From NCBI GenBank assembly GCA_016025055.1, contig CP065590.1:2976001-3040000 (forward strand): a DNA stretch of 64,000 nucleotides. The letters run 5' to 3'. This DNA comes from Chryseobacterium indologenes. GTDB lineage: Bacteria > Bacteroidota > Bacteroidia > Flavobacteriales > Weeksellaceae. Each line of letters starts with the position of its first letter. Positions within the stretch are counted from its first letter, which is position 1. Shown piece by piece: positions 11,427 to 20,382 of this stretch. Below the pieces are notes generated by a model. It was given only the letters and a program-made list of their open reading frames with translations, searched no databases and was not told where the DNA came from. A program made the position numbers and the translations under genes.

Positions 11427-11458
11427 AAAAACCGATGCAATTTTACATCGGTTTTTTT
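11427..11458 (+). terminator. Rho-independent terminator after tssC
   Basis: AAAACCGATG pairs with CATCGGTTTT and is followed by a T-run. It also argues that the next gene starts downstream of it, not at the earlier in-frame ATG at 11435. Confidence 0.85.
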
Positions 11459-11470
11459 CTACCAACACCT

Positions 11471-11947
11471 ATGAATATTAAAATGAATAAAAGACTTTTC
11501 ATTGGCTTGCCGGTCATATTAATGACTTTTTTGACAAGTTGTGAAAAAAAATATCAAAGTCCCGGTCATTACGAAGAAGATCTTTTTGCTGATGAACGGC
11601 AGGAAGGGAAGGCCTACATCATGAGCGAAGAAGAATGCTTCGATGGCAGCGAACTTGTGATAGCTGGTTCCGGGGTAAAACTAACTGATAGTTCAAAAGG
11701 CCGCGGAAGAGGTTTTTTTATCTATAGAGTAAACTCCGGTAAAGTATTAAAAACAGTGAGAGATTCTACTGTACAATTTCCTATGCAATTTCTTTCTCCT
11801 CAAAGGTTAAAATTAAAAGGCCACGGTAATGATTCAATCTATGTTTATCTAAAGCAACTTAAAGGTTACCGTTTTATTGCCAAAGACAAAAATCTTAAAT
11901 ATCAATGGTTGAAAGCGGCTCCGGTATATTCTGTGAAAGAAAAATAA
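11471..11947 (+). CDS. Small lipoprotein of unknown function
   Basis: About 158 residues. I start it at ATG 11471 (or 11483), because an earlier in-frame ATG lies inside the tssC terminator. The signal ends in a clear lipobox (FLTSC) followed by charged residues, so it is a membrane lipoprotein, possibly surface exposed. The mature part has no recognised domain. It follows tssBC but is separated by a terminator, so a T6SS link is only positional. A perfect 10-bp inverted repeat (11958-11978) lies just after the stop. Confidence 0.65.
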   Translation: MNIKMNKRLFIGLPVILMTFLTSCEKKYQSPGHYEEDLFADERQEGKAYIMSEEECFDGSELVIAGSGVKLTDSSKGRGRGFFIYRVNSGKVLKTVRDSTVQFPMQFLSPQRLKLKGHGNDSIYVYLKQLKGYRFIAKDKNLKYQWLKAAPVYSVKEK

Positions 11948-11991
11948 AACTACTATTTTGATGAATTAAATTCATCAATTTTATAAAATTG

Positions 11992-12017
11992 AAGTGGCTT
12001 TTGCCACTTTTTTTATT
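11992..12017 (+). terminator. Rho-independent terminator
   Basis: AAGTGGC and GCCACTT flank a four-base loop and are followed by seven T residues. Confidence 0.85.
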
Positions 12018-12275
12018 TATGTATAGTTGTTTTTGTTGTTGTATGTATTTGATATATAAGTTAATGTGTATTTTTCTCGTGGGGCTTCTAAGATTAAATT
12101 TATAAATCTGATGATAGAACACTTACCATGATTTTAAAAAAATATTACACTTGTGATATACAAATACATGAATGGTGTTATGAAGGTTCACCTCCTGATT
12201 TTATGCGACTTAAGAGCAAGCAACGACTCTTATGTTCGAATCGAGTTGTAATAACTAAACCTCAATGTAAAAACT

Positions 12276-12836
12276 ATGGAATTAAAAAGAACATTCAAGT
12301 GTATCGCCCCTATTCTTTTAGTAGGTATACTTTCATTTGTATTCATGTCTAACAGGATAAAAGGATATTTTCCCTCGACAGGGGGAGGCGGAAGCAGCAG
12401 TAATGTTGCAGACAAAAATTTAACGGTTAATTTATATGGTATTTCCAGTTTACCTAAAGTAAATTACAGAAACTATCCATGTCCTGCAACTCCTTACTTG
12501 GGTATGGGGTCTAACAACTATGCATCAAGCTTAGACGATCTCCCATTTGAAAAATTCTATTGTGTAGTCACCGTGACGAATATGACCAATTCTTCATGGG
12601 GAAATAACGGAAAAAAGACCACTATATGGAATACAGCAAGCAACCAGAAAGTGATATCTGTTCCTGGTAACTCTGCTTATCGAGTTACCGTAGATTATTA
12701 TGAGCAGAAGAACCAATTTTGGACTAATACAGCTCAATCTGCGAGGGGAAAATGGACTTCAGAATATACGTTTTCTTCGGGATATTCGGGAACTTACAGT
12801 TTTAGCTTTTTTACGTTTGTACAACAATTATTTTAA
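12276..12836 (+). CDS. Exported protein of unknown function
   Basis: A 186-residue protein with an N-terminal hydrophobic segment (residues 9-26), a glycine/serine linker (GGGGSSS) and a polar, tyrosine- and asparagine-rich remainder. It looks exported, either anchored or cleaved. No family is recognised. The aromatic/polar beta-rich C-terminal half resembles an extracellular beta-sandwich, which is inference. The next lipoprotein gene starts 12 bases later, so the two probably form an operon. About 260 bases of AT-rich DNA without a convincing gene precede it. Confidence 0.6.
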   Translation: MELKRTFKCIAPILLVGILSFVFMSNRIKGYFPSTGGGGSSSNVADKNLTVNLYGISSLPKVNYRNYPCPATPYLGMGSNNYASSLDDLPFEKFYCVVTVTNMTNSSWGNNGKKTTIWNTASNQKVISVPGNSAYRVTVDYYEQKNQFWTNTAQSARGKWTSEYTFSSGYSGTYSFSFFTFVQQLF

Positions 12837-12847
12837 ATTAAAATCAT

Positions 12848-13675
12848 ATGAAAAAAATATTTTGTTTTTGGATGTTGGGTGCGCTCATGTTATCCTGTAA
12901 AGATGAAAATATAAGCATAGAAAAAGGTAATAATACTGCTGAAGCAGCACAATCCAACTACTATAAAATTTATAATTCGGAAGCGAAAAATCACCTTTTA
13001 ATAGAAAACCTAAATGGCATTTATGATAAAACCAATATTTCAAATATTACCTCCCGGTCTTTAGATGGAAATCCAATGAGTTTAACTTTTAATGGACGCA
13101 CCCTATCACCGCAAGTCAATATTGTCGGAAAGGGCGGTTTATGGACTGCTTCTACGGCTGATGTGAAATCATTATTTGGAAAAAAACTATTCCTACAAGT
13201 TGTTAATAATAAGCTGGTTGCCACAACCAATACTGGAGCTGCAGGAAAAAATGCAGGAGATGGCTTAAGTGTTTATATTCCGGAAATTATCAATGCTGAA
13301 GTTTCAGGTCTGAATAACGGAAGCGTTGCTCCCGGAACTGTGGTCACTTGGAATAGAGATATGAATAATGTTATGGGAGTCTCGTTGATGATTGAATATA
13401 ATCCATTTGAACAGACTATGACCGGACCTTACGCTGGTGTTAACCCAAATACTCAGCCATTCAAATCGAAGTATCTTGAAATTGAAGATGTAGGAAGCTA
13501 TACAGTGACCGAAGAAGATCTTACAAGTTTTCCCAGTGGATCCAATCTGTCCTTTTATATCTCGAGGTCAGCGTATGCTGTGGGCTCTGATCCAACTATT
13601 GGTACGATGCCGGGAAATGACACTTCCATAGGTGCGGTTACGGCAACAAGAGCTGATTTTCAAATTAAATACTAA
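12848..13675 (+). CDS. Putative lipoprotein of unknown function
   Basis: A 275-residue protein with an N-terminal signal ending MLSC followed by KDENIS, a Bacteroidota-type lipoprotein signal with acidic residues after the cysteine. The mature region is rich in G, N, S and T and looks beta-structured. No catalytic motif is visible. It is probably co-transcribed with the gene 12 bases upstream. A terminator follows, then an Lnt-like gene that could act on lipoproteins. Confidence 0.65.
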   Translation: MKKIFCFWMLGALMLSCKDENISIEKGNNTAEAAQSNYYKIYNSEAKNHLLIENLNGIYDKTNISNITSRSLDGNPMSLTFNGRTLSPQVNIVGKGGLWTASTADVKSLFGKKLFLQVVNNKLVATTNTGAAGKNAGDGLSVYIPEIINAEVSGLNNGSVAPGTVVTWNRDMNNVMGVSLMIEYNPFEQTMTGPYAGVNPNTQPFKSKYLEIEDVGSYTVTEEDLTSFPSGSNLSFYISRSAYAVGSDPTIGTMPGNDTSIGAVTATRADFQIKY

Positions 13676-13681
13676 TTTTTT

Positions 13682-13704
13682 AGGGCTGTAACGGCCCTTT
13701 TTTT
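13682..13704 (+). terminator. Rho-independent terminator
   Basis: An AGGGC/GGCCCT inverted repeat is followed by a T-run directly after the lipoprotein gene. Confidence 0.6.
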
Positions 13705-13773
13705 CTTTCCAATACTGAATATTGTAATGTTTAAATATAGTAGTTATCTTTTTACGTTTTTGTTGTTCTCTTT

Positions 13774-15087
13774 TTGTCATGGAACTATTATGGAATATTT
13801 TTTTTGGTTAATATTATTCTTCTGTTTTTTATCATTGATACAATAAAAGATAAATCTTTTGGTAAAAAAATACTTTATGTCTATCCATTTTTTCTATCCC
13901 TGAATGTCGGTGTCACTTTCTGGCTTTATCAATCTGATCCTTTGTATTTTATTATTACGTTTATTTCTAACGCCCTCATTATGACTTTCTTTTTCATAAT
14001 GGCAAATCTTCCGTTGTGGAAAAATACAAAGGTGGCATTTATTATTATTTGGTTTGCTAGTGAAATTATTCTCACCAAATGGGATCTATCCTGGCCTTGG
14101 CTGATTTTTGGAAATGTATTGAGCAACCAGTGGTATCTTATTCAATGGTATTCATTTACAGGAGTATATGGAGGTTCCCTATGGTTATTGTTGTTAGCAT
14201 TTATTATTTATATGTTAATTACAGAAGGATATTCTCGATTAAGGGTTAGCATGTTTTTATTATGTTTGATCTTCCCCCTATTATCACTTGTAATGTACAA
14301 TTGGGCCCTTCCTGAGACTAAAGAAAAAGAAACGATCATTTTGTACACTCCTGATGCAGCCACTTTTGGAGATAGCAGCTATCAAAAAACAAGAACATTA
14401 TTATCTGTTTTATCTCAAAAAAAAGTTGATAAAAGAACTAAAATCATAACAACTGAATTATTTTTTCAGATTAAACCTTATGATCTTATTCACGGGAATA
14501 TTCATTACTTAATGGATAGTTGGATGACTGATAATGATCTCACCTTCGTAATGGGGTCGCAAATTGAGAATGATTCAGCCAACAAGTTTAATGGAATATC
14601 CGTGATTAACAAAAGAAATACTATGTTCAGAACAAAAAAGAAATATGTTCCGGTAAGCGAATACACTCCAAAATTATTAGTTCCCATGTTTGGAAAGTCT
14701 TTCTATGTTAAAAATCAGGATGATGATTCAAAAAGAATAACAGGTGAGTTAAATACATTTCCATTCGTATGTTATGAAATCCTGTTTTCTGATTTTGTTG
14801 CCCAAAAAACATCTGACGTCAATATGATCATGGTGCTTGCCAGTGAGGAATTTATGAATGGTTCTTTTTTTGGAAGTTTACAATACAATAACATTATCAG
14901 GATAAGAGCAATTGAAAACAGTAGATATCTTATTAAAAACTCATTTTTAGGAAAATCATTAGTTGTGAATCCAAAAGGAGATATTATAGACGTCATGTCT
15001 TCTAATTTTCATCAGGTTACAGTTCCGGTTTATCAAAAAAACTCTTTCTATCAAATGCTGGTTACGAAATTGTTTTCTGACGAATAG
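13774..15087 (+). CDS. Apolipoprotein N-acyltransferase-like membrane protein (divergent, short)
   Basis: A 437-residue protein with about six hydrophobic segments in residues 1-180, then a nitrilase-like (CN hydrolase) domain. WPWLIFGN and the QWYSFTGVYGG region match the membrane part of Lnt. The triad is recognisable: Glu228 (TTELFFQ), a Lys at 288-290 (KKKYVPVSEYTP) and Cys333 (FVCYEILF). Lnt N-acylates lipoproteins at the periplasmic face of the inner membrane. At 437 residues it is shorter than E. coli Lnt (512). The formal start is TTG 13774. ATG 13779 would instead be used if the T8 run at 13798-13805 had one T fewer. Base composition is more AT-rich than in the flanking genes. Confidence 0.72.
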   Translation: MSWNYYGIFFLVNIILLFFIIDTIKDKSFGKKILYVYPFFLSLNVGVTFWLYQSDPLYFIITFISNALIMTFFFIMANLPLWKNTKVAFIIIWFASEIILTKWDLSWPWLIFGNVLSNQWYLIQWYSFTGVYGGSLWLLLLAFIIYMLITEGYSRLRVSMFLLCLIFPLLSLVMYNWALPETKEKETIILYTPDAATFGDSSYQKTRTLLSVLSQKKVDKRTKIITTELFFQIKPYDLIHGNIHYLMDSWMTDNDLTFVMGSQIENDSANKFNGISVINKRNTMFRTKKKYVPVSEYTPKLLVPMFGKSFYVKNQDDDSKRITGELNTFPFVCYEILFSDFVAQKTSDVNMIMVLASEEFMNGSFFGSLQYNNIIRIRAIENSRYLIKNSFLGKSLVVNPKGDIIDVMSSNFHQVTVPVYQKNSFYQMLVTKLFSDE

Positions 15088-15125
15088 TATGCCGCTCACA
15101 ATAGAATAAAAAAATAAAATAACCT

Positions 15126-15133
15126 TATCTTTG
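15126..15133 (+). promoter_or_regulatory. Candidate -7 element upstream of mutY
   Basis: TATCTTTG matches the Bacteroidota -7 consensus TAnnTTTG exactly, 58 bases before the mutY start. No good -33 box is seen. Confidence 0.4.
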
Positions 15134-15190
15134 CTTCTTCAAAATAAATGAAGAGAAAATAGTCTCTTAAAGATTAAATAGTTTAAGTTT

Positions 15191-16225
15191 TTGGAAAAAA
15201 ATAGAGCAGCCTCAGATTTTCTGCATGTGGGAAACAGGCTTTTGGAATGGTATAGGAATAATGCGAGAGATTTGCCTTTCAGGCAGACGAAAGATCCTTA
15301 TAAAATCTGGATTTGTGAAATTGTCTTTCAGCAGACCAGGATTAATCAGGGACTCAATCACTACAATAATTTCGTTACAAGATTTCCGGATGTAAAAACT
15401 TTGGCAGAAGCTGAAGAGAACGAGGTGTTACTCTATTGGAAAGGGCTGGGCTATTACTCCAGAGCCATTAATATCCATACCGCTGCCCGGCAGATTATGA
15501 ATGATTACCACGGCATATTCCCTTCTCAATATGAAGAAATTCTAAAGTTAAAAGGAGTAGGGAAGTACACCGCTGCTGCCATTTCAAGCATTTGTTTTGG
15601 AGGTAAAATGCCGGCTGTTGACGGTAATTTCTACCGTGTCCTGAGTCGTCTTTTTGCAGATGATTTTGATATTTCAAATTCAAGGGCTTTTGCCTATTTT
15701 TCGGAATTGGCAACCTTGGTGATGCCGGATAATGTAGGAGACTTTAATCAGGCCATGATGGATATAGGTTCTGAAATTTGCAAACCCAAAAACCCTGTAT
15801 GTGGTGAATGCCCGATTAATGAAGATTGCCTGGCTTTTTCCATGCAAAAAGTTTCACAATATCCTGTGAAAACTAAAAAAGTAAAGGCAGAAGACCTCGC
15901 TCTGACCTATTATTTTGTACATAGAAACGGAGATTTTTTGATTCAGCAGAGAAAAGATGACTTTATCTGGAAGAAACTATTCGAATTTCCGACTGCCATT
16001 ACAGCTGAAATGGAACCCTTTATTACCGGTTCAAAGACCATTACCCATAAACTGACTCACAAGAACTTAAGTATAGAAATTTTTAAGGTTGAAATAGATT
16101 CAGAAGAAGTATGGAATGATTTTATCGCTGAAAATCAGTACATGATCACTGATGCGCAGGCATCCCACGATAAATCCTTCCCCAAGCCTCTTGAAAATTA
16201 CATTCAAAACTCTCTGAAAGACTGA
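15191..16225 (+). CDS. mutY: A/G-specific adenine DNA glycosylase MutY
   Basis: A 344-residue base-excision repair enzyme that removes A mispaired with 8-oxoguanine. It shows the helix-hairpin-helix LKGVGKYTAAAI, the catalytic Glu in WICEIVFQQTR, the catalytic Asp in AVDGNFYRVLSR, and a [4Fe-4S] ligand set C-x6-C-x2-C-x5-C in CKPKNPVCGECPINEDC. A C-terminal NUDIX-like 8-oxoG recognition domain follows. The start is TTG 15191, since a TAG lies just upstream and no earlier start exists. gldD follows after about 45 bases. Confidence 0.95.
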   Translation: MEKNRAASDFLHVGNRLLEWYRNNARDLPFRQTKDPYKIWICEIVFQQTRINQGLNHYNNFVTRFPDVKTLAEAEENEVLLYWKGLGYYSRAINIHTAARQIMNDYHGIFPSQYEEILKLKGVGKYTAAAISSICFGGKMPAVDGNFYRVLSRLFADDFDISNSRAFAYFSELATLVMPDNVGDFNQAMMDIGSEICKPKNPVCGECPINEDCLAFSMQKVSQYPVKTKKVKAEDLALTYYFVHRNGDFLIQQRKDDFIWKKLFEFPTAITAEMEPFITGSKTITHKLTHKNLSIEIFKVEIDSEEVWNDFIAENQYMITDAQASHDKSFPKPLENYIQNSLKD

Positions 16226-16269
16226 AATTTGTCTTCCTAAATCTAAAATCTAATTTGTACTTTTGCAAA

Positions 16270-16827
16270 ATGATAAAAAAGGTCATTTTTATTTTTGTAT
16301 CGCTGCTTTTAATTTCATGTGGAAAAGACCAGGTTCCGAAACCTTACGGAGAATTGCGCCTGGAATATCCTGCACCGAAATATCAAAAGTTTGAAAACAA
16401 CTGCGCCTATACTTTTGAATACTCAGATTTTGCTACTATCACAGATGCTAAAAAGCCATGTTGGTATTATCTGAACTACCCTTCAATGAAAGCGAAGGTC
16501 TTCCTGACTTATTATCCGATACAGAATGACTTTGCTGCACATATCAAAGAAGCAGAAAAAATGGTGTACGAGCATACCATTAAGGCGAGTTCCATAGACA
16601 CAAAATCTTTCGAATACCCTGAAAAAAAAGTATACGGGAATTTTTATGAGCTTAAAGGACAAAGTGCCTCCAATCTTCAATTTTACATTACAGACAGTAC
16701 GAAACACTTCGTGACTGCATACTTATACTTTAATACGAGACCGAAACCGGACTCCCTGGCTCCTGCGGTAAACTATATCAAAAACGATATGAAACACCTG
16801 CTGGATTCTTTTGAATGGAAAAAATAA
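16270..16827 (+). CDS. gldD: Gliding motility lipoprotein GldD
   Basis: About 185 residues from ATG 16270. Five upstream in-frame codons would put the start before a TACTTTTG promoter-like element (16258-16265), so I reject the longer form. The lipobox LLISC is followed by GKD. The family pattern is seen in PKPYGELRLEYPAP, a CAYTFEY stretch and YPSMKAKVFLTYYP. GldD is required for gliding and T9SS function in Flavobacterium. Many non-gliding Weeksellaceae keep it for T9SS. A location near mutY is typical, although ssb and gldE, which I recall sitting between them in Flavobacterium, are absent. Confidence 0.9.
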   Translation: MIKKVIFIFVSLLLISCGKDQVPKPYGELRLEYPAPKYQKFENNCAYTFEYSDFATITDAKKPCWYYLNYPSMKAKVFLTYYPIQNDFAAHIKEAEKMVYEHTIKASSIDTKSFEYPEKKVYGNFYELKGQSASNLQFYITDSTKHFVTAYLYFNTRPKPDSLAPAVNYIKNDMKHLLDSFEWKK

Positions 16828-16854
16828 TTACTTTTAATATACATTGAAAAATAT

Positions 16855-17778
16855 ATGAAACTTTTAGTTGTAGGAAGTGTTGCATTTGATGCAATTGAAA
16901 CACCATTTGGTAAAACGGATAAAATTTTAGGCGGAGCTGCCACTTATATTGGGATCACTTCATCTATTTTAGGCGTTAAATCCGGTATCGTTTCTGTAGT
17001 AGGAGGAGACTTTCCACAGGAGCATCTGGATATGTTCACAAACAGAGAAGTAAATATCGAAGGAATTGAGATCGTAAAAGATGGGAAAACTTTCTTCTGG
17101 TCAGGGAGATATCATAATGACCTGAATACCAGAGACACCCTGGCTACAGAAGTAAACGTACTGGAAAACTTTGATCCGAAAATTCCGGATTCAATGCAGG
17201 ATGCCGAAATTTTATTACTTGGAAACCTACATCCTGGAGTTCAGTTATCCGTACTGGAAAAAATGAACAACCGTCCTAAGCTGGTAATCCTTGATACCAT
17301 GAATTTCTGGATGGATTGCGCTTGGGATATTCTGATGGATATGATCGCAAAAACAGACGTAATCACCATCAATGATGAAGAAGCAAGACAGCTTTCAGGA
17401 GAATATTCTCTGGTAAAAGCAGCTAAAAAGATCCACACGATGGGACCGGAATATGTAATCATTAAAAAAGGAGAGCACGGGGCTTTACTTTTCCATGACG
17501 GTAAAGTATTTGCAATTCCTGCACTTCCTCTTGAAGATGTATTCGATCCAACCGGTGCCGGAGATACTTTTGCGGGAGGTTTTGCTGCCTATCTTGCCAA
17601 AAAAGGTAAAATTGATTTTGATACCATGAAATCTGCTTTGATCGTAGGATCTGCCATGGCATCTTTCACCGTAGAAAAATTCGGAACACAAAGAATTCAG
17701 GAAGTAAACGAATCGGATATGTTCAGCAGATTGAGACAATTTAAAGAATTGACGACATTTGATGTTGAACTGCAGTAA
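16855..17778 (+). CDS. PfkB-family carbohydrate/nucleoside kinase
   Basis: A 307-residue ribokinase-superfamily enzyme. The N-terminal glycine-rich start (VVGSVAFD, GGAATY) and the C-terminal signature DPTGAGDTFAGG, with the catalytic Asp in GAGD, are clear. It would phosphorylate a sugar, nucleoside or similar small molecule with ATP in the cytoplasm; the substrate cannot be read. It follows gldD by 27 bases and precedes a SurA-like chaperone gene. Confidence 0.88.
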   Translation: MKLLVVGSVAFDAIETPFGKTDKILGGAATYIGITSSILGVKSGIVSVVGGDFPQEHLDMFTNREVNIEGIEIVKDGKTFFWSGRYHNDLNTRDTLATEVNVLENFDPKIPDSMQDAEILLLGNLHPGVQLSVLEKMNNRPKLVILDTMNFWMDCAWDILMDMIAKTDVITINDEEARQLSGEYSLVKAAKKIHTMGPEYVIIKKGEHGALLFHDGKVFAIPALPLEDVFDPTGAGDTFAGGFAAYLAKKGKIDFDTMKSALIVGSAMASFTVEKFGTQRIQEVNESDMFSRLRQFKELTTFDVELQ

Positions 17779-17865
17779 ATAAGTCTTTTTAAGAAATATT
17801 TATAATAAAAAATTGAGTAAAATTCGTTAAGAATTCTAAATTTGCAACTTGTTTAAAATAGTAAA

Positions 17866-19233
17866 ATGACAAATAGACTAAAAATCACTTTTCTCCTTGG
17901 GATTTTCATGATGATATTCTCTTCAAATATGATGAATGCCCAATTAAAACCGGGAGATTTAGTGGATGGTATTGCTGCTGTTATCGGGAACGAAATTGTT
18001 TTGGAATCTGATGTAACTGAACAGATGAATTATGGGAAACAGCAGGGAGCTTCAAACACAGATAAGTGTGAGTTCCTGGAAAACCTGATCAGTAATAAAC
18101 TTCTTGTATACGAAGCTAAAAAAGATACATTAATTGAAAACCGTTCTGCTGCTATCAAAGAGCAGGCTAATCAGAAATACCGTCAGTTGCTATCTCAATT
18201 TCCTGATGAAAAAACATTATTAGCTGCCTATAAGTTCAGAAATGCCTATGAAATGAAGAACGCGATCGAGAAAATCGATACAGATCAATATTACGGGCAG
18301 GCAAAATATCAGAGAGTTACCGATAAAGCTGACGTAACTCCTAACGAGGTGACCGATTTCTACAACCTCTATAAAATGCAGCTGCCTCAGGTAAAAGATG
18401 AGGTGACACTGGCACAGATCATGATGTACCCGAAATTAACGGAAGCTCATAAACAAGATCTTATCAACAGACTGAAAAAGATCAAACAGGATATTGCCGG
18501 TGGTGAAACTTTTGAAAGCCAGGCCAGAATCTACTCCGAAGACGAAGGCTCAGCTTCCAACGGAGGACTTTATAAAAACATCAACAAAGGACAGATGGTA
18601 AAGCCTTTCGAGGCCGCAGCACTGAACCTTCAGGAAAACGAAATTTCTGACCCTATAGAATCTGAATTCGGATATCACATTATTCAGCTGGTTAAGAGAT
18701 CAGGTAAAGTTTATGATGCGAGACATATCCTGTTGAAAGCTACCCCTACAGATGATGAAATGAAAACTGCCAAAGCAAAATTAGACAGTATCAGAGGCCT
18801 GATTTTAGAAGGTAAAATAACATTTAAAGATGCTGCATTCAAATTTTCAGATGATAAAAGAACCAAATTCAACGCCGGGATCATTCCGGGAGCAGATGGT
18901 TCTGATAAAATCGAAAGAGAAAGCATCCCTGGAACGATCAGCTATGAATTGGCAGGATTGAATAAAGGAGATATTACCACTGCTTTTGATGAAGAAGAAA
19001 ACAGAAGAAAGGTAGTAAAGATCATTAAACTGGATGATGTTATTCCGGCCCACCAGATCACGCTTGAAACTGACTTTAGCAGAATCAAACAAATGGCGCT
19101 TAATAAAAAGAAAAATGAAATGGTTGAAAAGTTTGTTAATTCCAAACTACCGACAACTTTCATTTCCATAGACGGACGTTACGACAACTGTAACTTTAAG
19201 GCCAACTGGAAGAAAGACGCAATCAAAAAATAA
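17866..19233 (+). CDS. SurA-like periplasmic peptidylprolyl isomerase/chaperone
   Basis: A 455-residue protein with a signal peptide ending NAQ (about residue 25). The SurA-type N-terminal region begins DGIAAVIGNEIVLESDV. Two parvulin PPIase domains follow: one around residues 185-285 with GGLYKN and EFGYHIIQL, and a second around 285-390 starting YDARHILLKA. SurA chaperones outer membrane proteins through the periplasm. Bacteroidota usually encode several such paralogues, so the symbol is uncertain. A strong terminator follows. Confidence 0.9.
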   Translation: MTNRLKITFLLGIFMMIFSSNMMNAQLKPGDLVDGIAAVIGNEIVLESDVTEQMNYGKQQGASNTDKCEFLENLISNKLLVYEAKKDTLIENRSAAIKEQANQKYRQLLSQFPDEKTLLAAYKFRNAYEMKNAIEKIDTDQYYGQAKYQRVTDKADVTPNEVTDFYNLYKMQLPQVKDEVTLAQIMMYPKLTEAHKQDLINRLKKIKQDIAGGETFESQARIYSEDEGSASNGGLYKNINKGQMVKPFEAAALNLQENEISDPIESEFGYHIIQLVKRSGKVYDARHILLKATPTDDEMKTAKAKLDSIRGLILEGKITFKDAAFKFSDDKRTKFNAGIIPGADGSDKIERESIPGTISYELAGLNKGDITTAFDEEENRRKVVKIIKLDDVIPAHQITLETDFSRIKQMALNKKKNEMVEKFVNSKLPTTFISIDGRYDNCNFKANWKKDAIKK

Positions 19234-19238
19234 TATCA

Positions 19239-19268
19239 AAACCTTCAGAATTTCTGAAGGTTTTTTTT
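19239..19268 (+). terminator. Rho-independent terminator
   Basis: AACCTTCAGAA pairs with TTCTGAAGGTT around a one-base centre and is followed by eight T residues. Confidence 0.9.
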
Positions 19269-19435
19269 ATTGCTGCAAAACAATACTTCTTTAGCGGATC
19301 ACCTGATCCGGTCATATTATTTTTAGGCTGCCTGGCAGAAAATCTACTAATATTTCGCCCATCAATCCTATGTTTTTATTATTTTTACATATGAGCAATT
19401 TTATAGATTTTAATTCGGCAAAAAAACTTCATGAT

Positions 19436-20380
19436 ATGCAGGCCAGTCAAAATAGAATTACAGAACTTTTCAATATAAAATACCCGATAATCCAGGCAGG
19501 CATGATCTGGCACTCAGGATGGAGGCTGGCGTCTGCTGTTTCTAACTGTGGAGGTCTGGGTTTAATAGGAGCCGGAAGCATGTATCCCGATATCCTTAGA
19601 GAAAATATACAGAAATGTAAATTGGCGACTGATAAACCTTTCGGAGTAAATGTTCCGATGCTGTATCCAAATCTTGAGGAAATTATCCAGATTATCATAG
19701 AAGAAGGGGTGAATATTGTTTTTACATCTGCCGGAAATCCGAAAACCTATACAGAAACCTTACAGAAAGAAGGGATAAAAGTTGCTCACGTCGTTTCCTC
19801 TACCAAATTTGCAGTTAAATGTGAAGAGGCCGGAGTAGACGCTATCGTAGCAGAAGGATTTGAAGCCGGAGGGCACAACGGAAGAGATGAGACGACTACC
19901 TTCTGTCTTATTCCCAATGTGAAAAAACATATCTCTAAACCCCTGATTGCAGCGGGGGGAATTGCTTTAGGCTCCCAGATGAAAGCTGCCATGATATTAG
20001 GTGCGGATGGTGTACAGATTGGTTCCCGATTTGCTGCGACTACCGAGGCAAGTGCACATGAAAACTGGAAAAAGAAAATCACAGAGCTGAAGGAAGGAGA
20101 TACCCATCTTACCCTCAAAGAACTGGCACCTGTCAGAATGGTTAAAAATAAGTTCTTTAATGAACTGGAAGATATTTACCAGATCGGTAGAGATAAAGAA
20201 GCATTAGTCGCATCATTAGGCAGAGCCAGGGCAAAGCGTGGAATGTTTGAAGGTGATATGGAAGATGGAGAATTGGAAATCGGTCAGGTATCCGCTTTAA
20301 TAGATGAAGTTCTACCTGTAGAAACTGTTTTCAATCACCTTTTAAAAGAATTTGAAGAAGTAAAAATGCCGGCTTTTTAA
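19436..20380 (+). CDS. Nitronate monooxygenase (2-nitropropane dioxygenase family)
   Basis: About 314 residues from ATG 19436 (MQASQNRITE). Earlier in-frame ATGs at 19370 and 19391 add residues unlike the family start. It is an FMN-binding TIM barrel: YPIIQAGM at the N-terminus, GGLGLIG, EAGGHNGRD (the conserved active-site region), AAGGIALG and GADGVQIGSRF for FMN phosphate binding. It would oxidise alkyl nitronates. FabK-type enoyl reductases share the fold and cannot be excluded. The next gene starts 2 bases after the stop, implying co-transcription. Confidence 0.85.
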   Translation: MQASQNRITELFNIKYPIIQAGMIWHSGWRLASAVSNCGGLGLIGAGSMYPDILRENIQKCKLATDKPFGVNVPMLYPNLEEIIQIIIEEGVNIVFTSAGNPKTYTETLQKEGIKVAHVVSSTKFAVKCEEAGVDAIVAEGFEAGGHNGRDETTTFCLIPNVKKHISKPLIAAGGIALGSQMKAAMILGADGVQIGSRFAATTEASAHENWKKKITELKEGDTHLTLKELAPVRMVKNKFFNELEDIYQIGRDKEALVASLGRARAKRGMFEGDMEDGELEIGQVSALIDEVLPVETVFNHLLKEFEEVKMPAF

Positions 20381-20382
20381 GA

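Noticed and set aside
12128..12352. 74-residue ORF before the exported-protein gene
   Set aside because: It overlaps the better-supported gene at 12276 in another frame, has no family character and no promoter.
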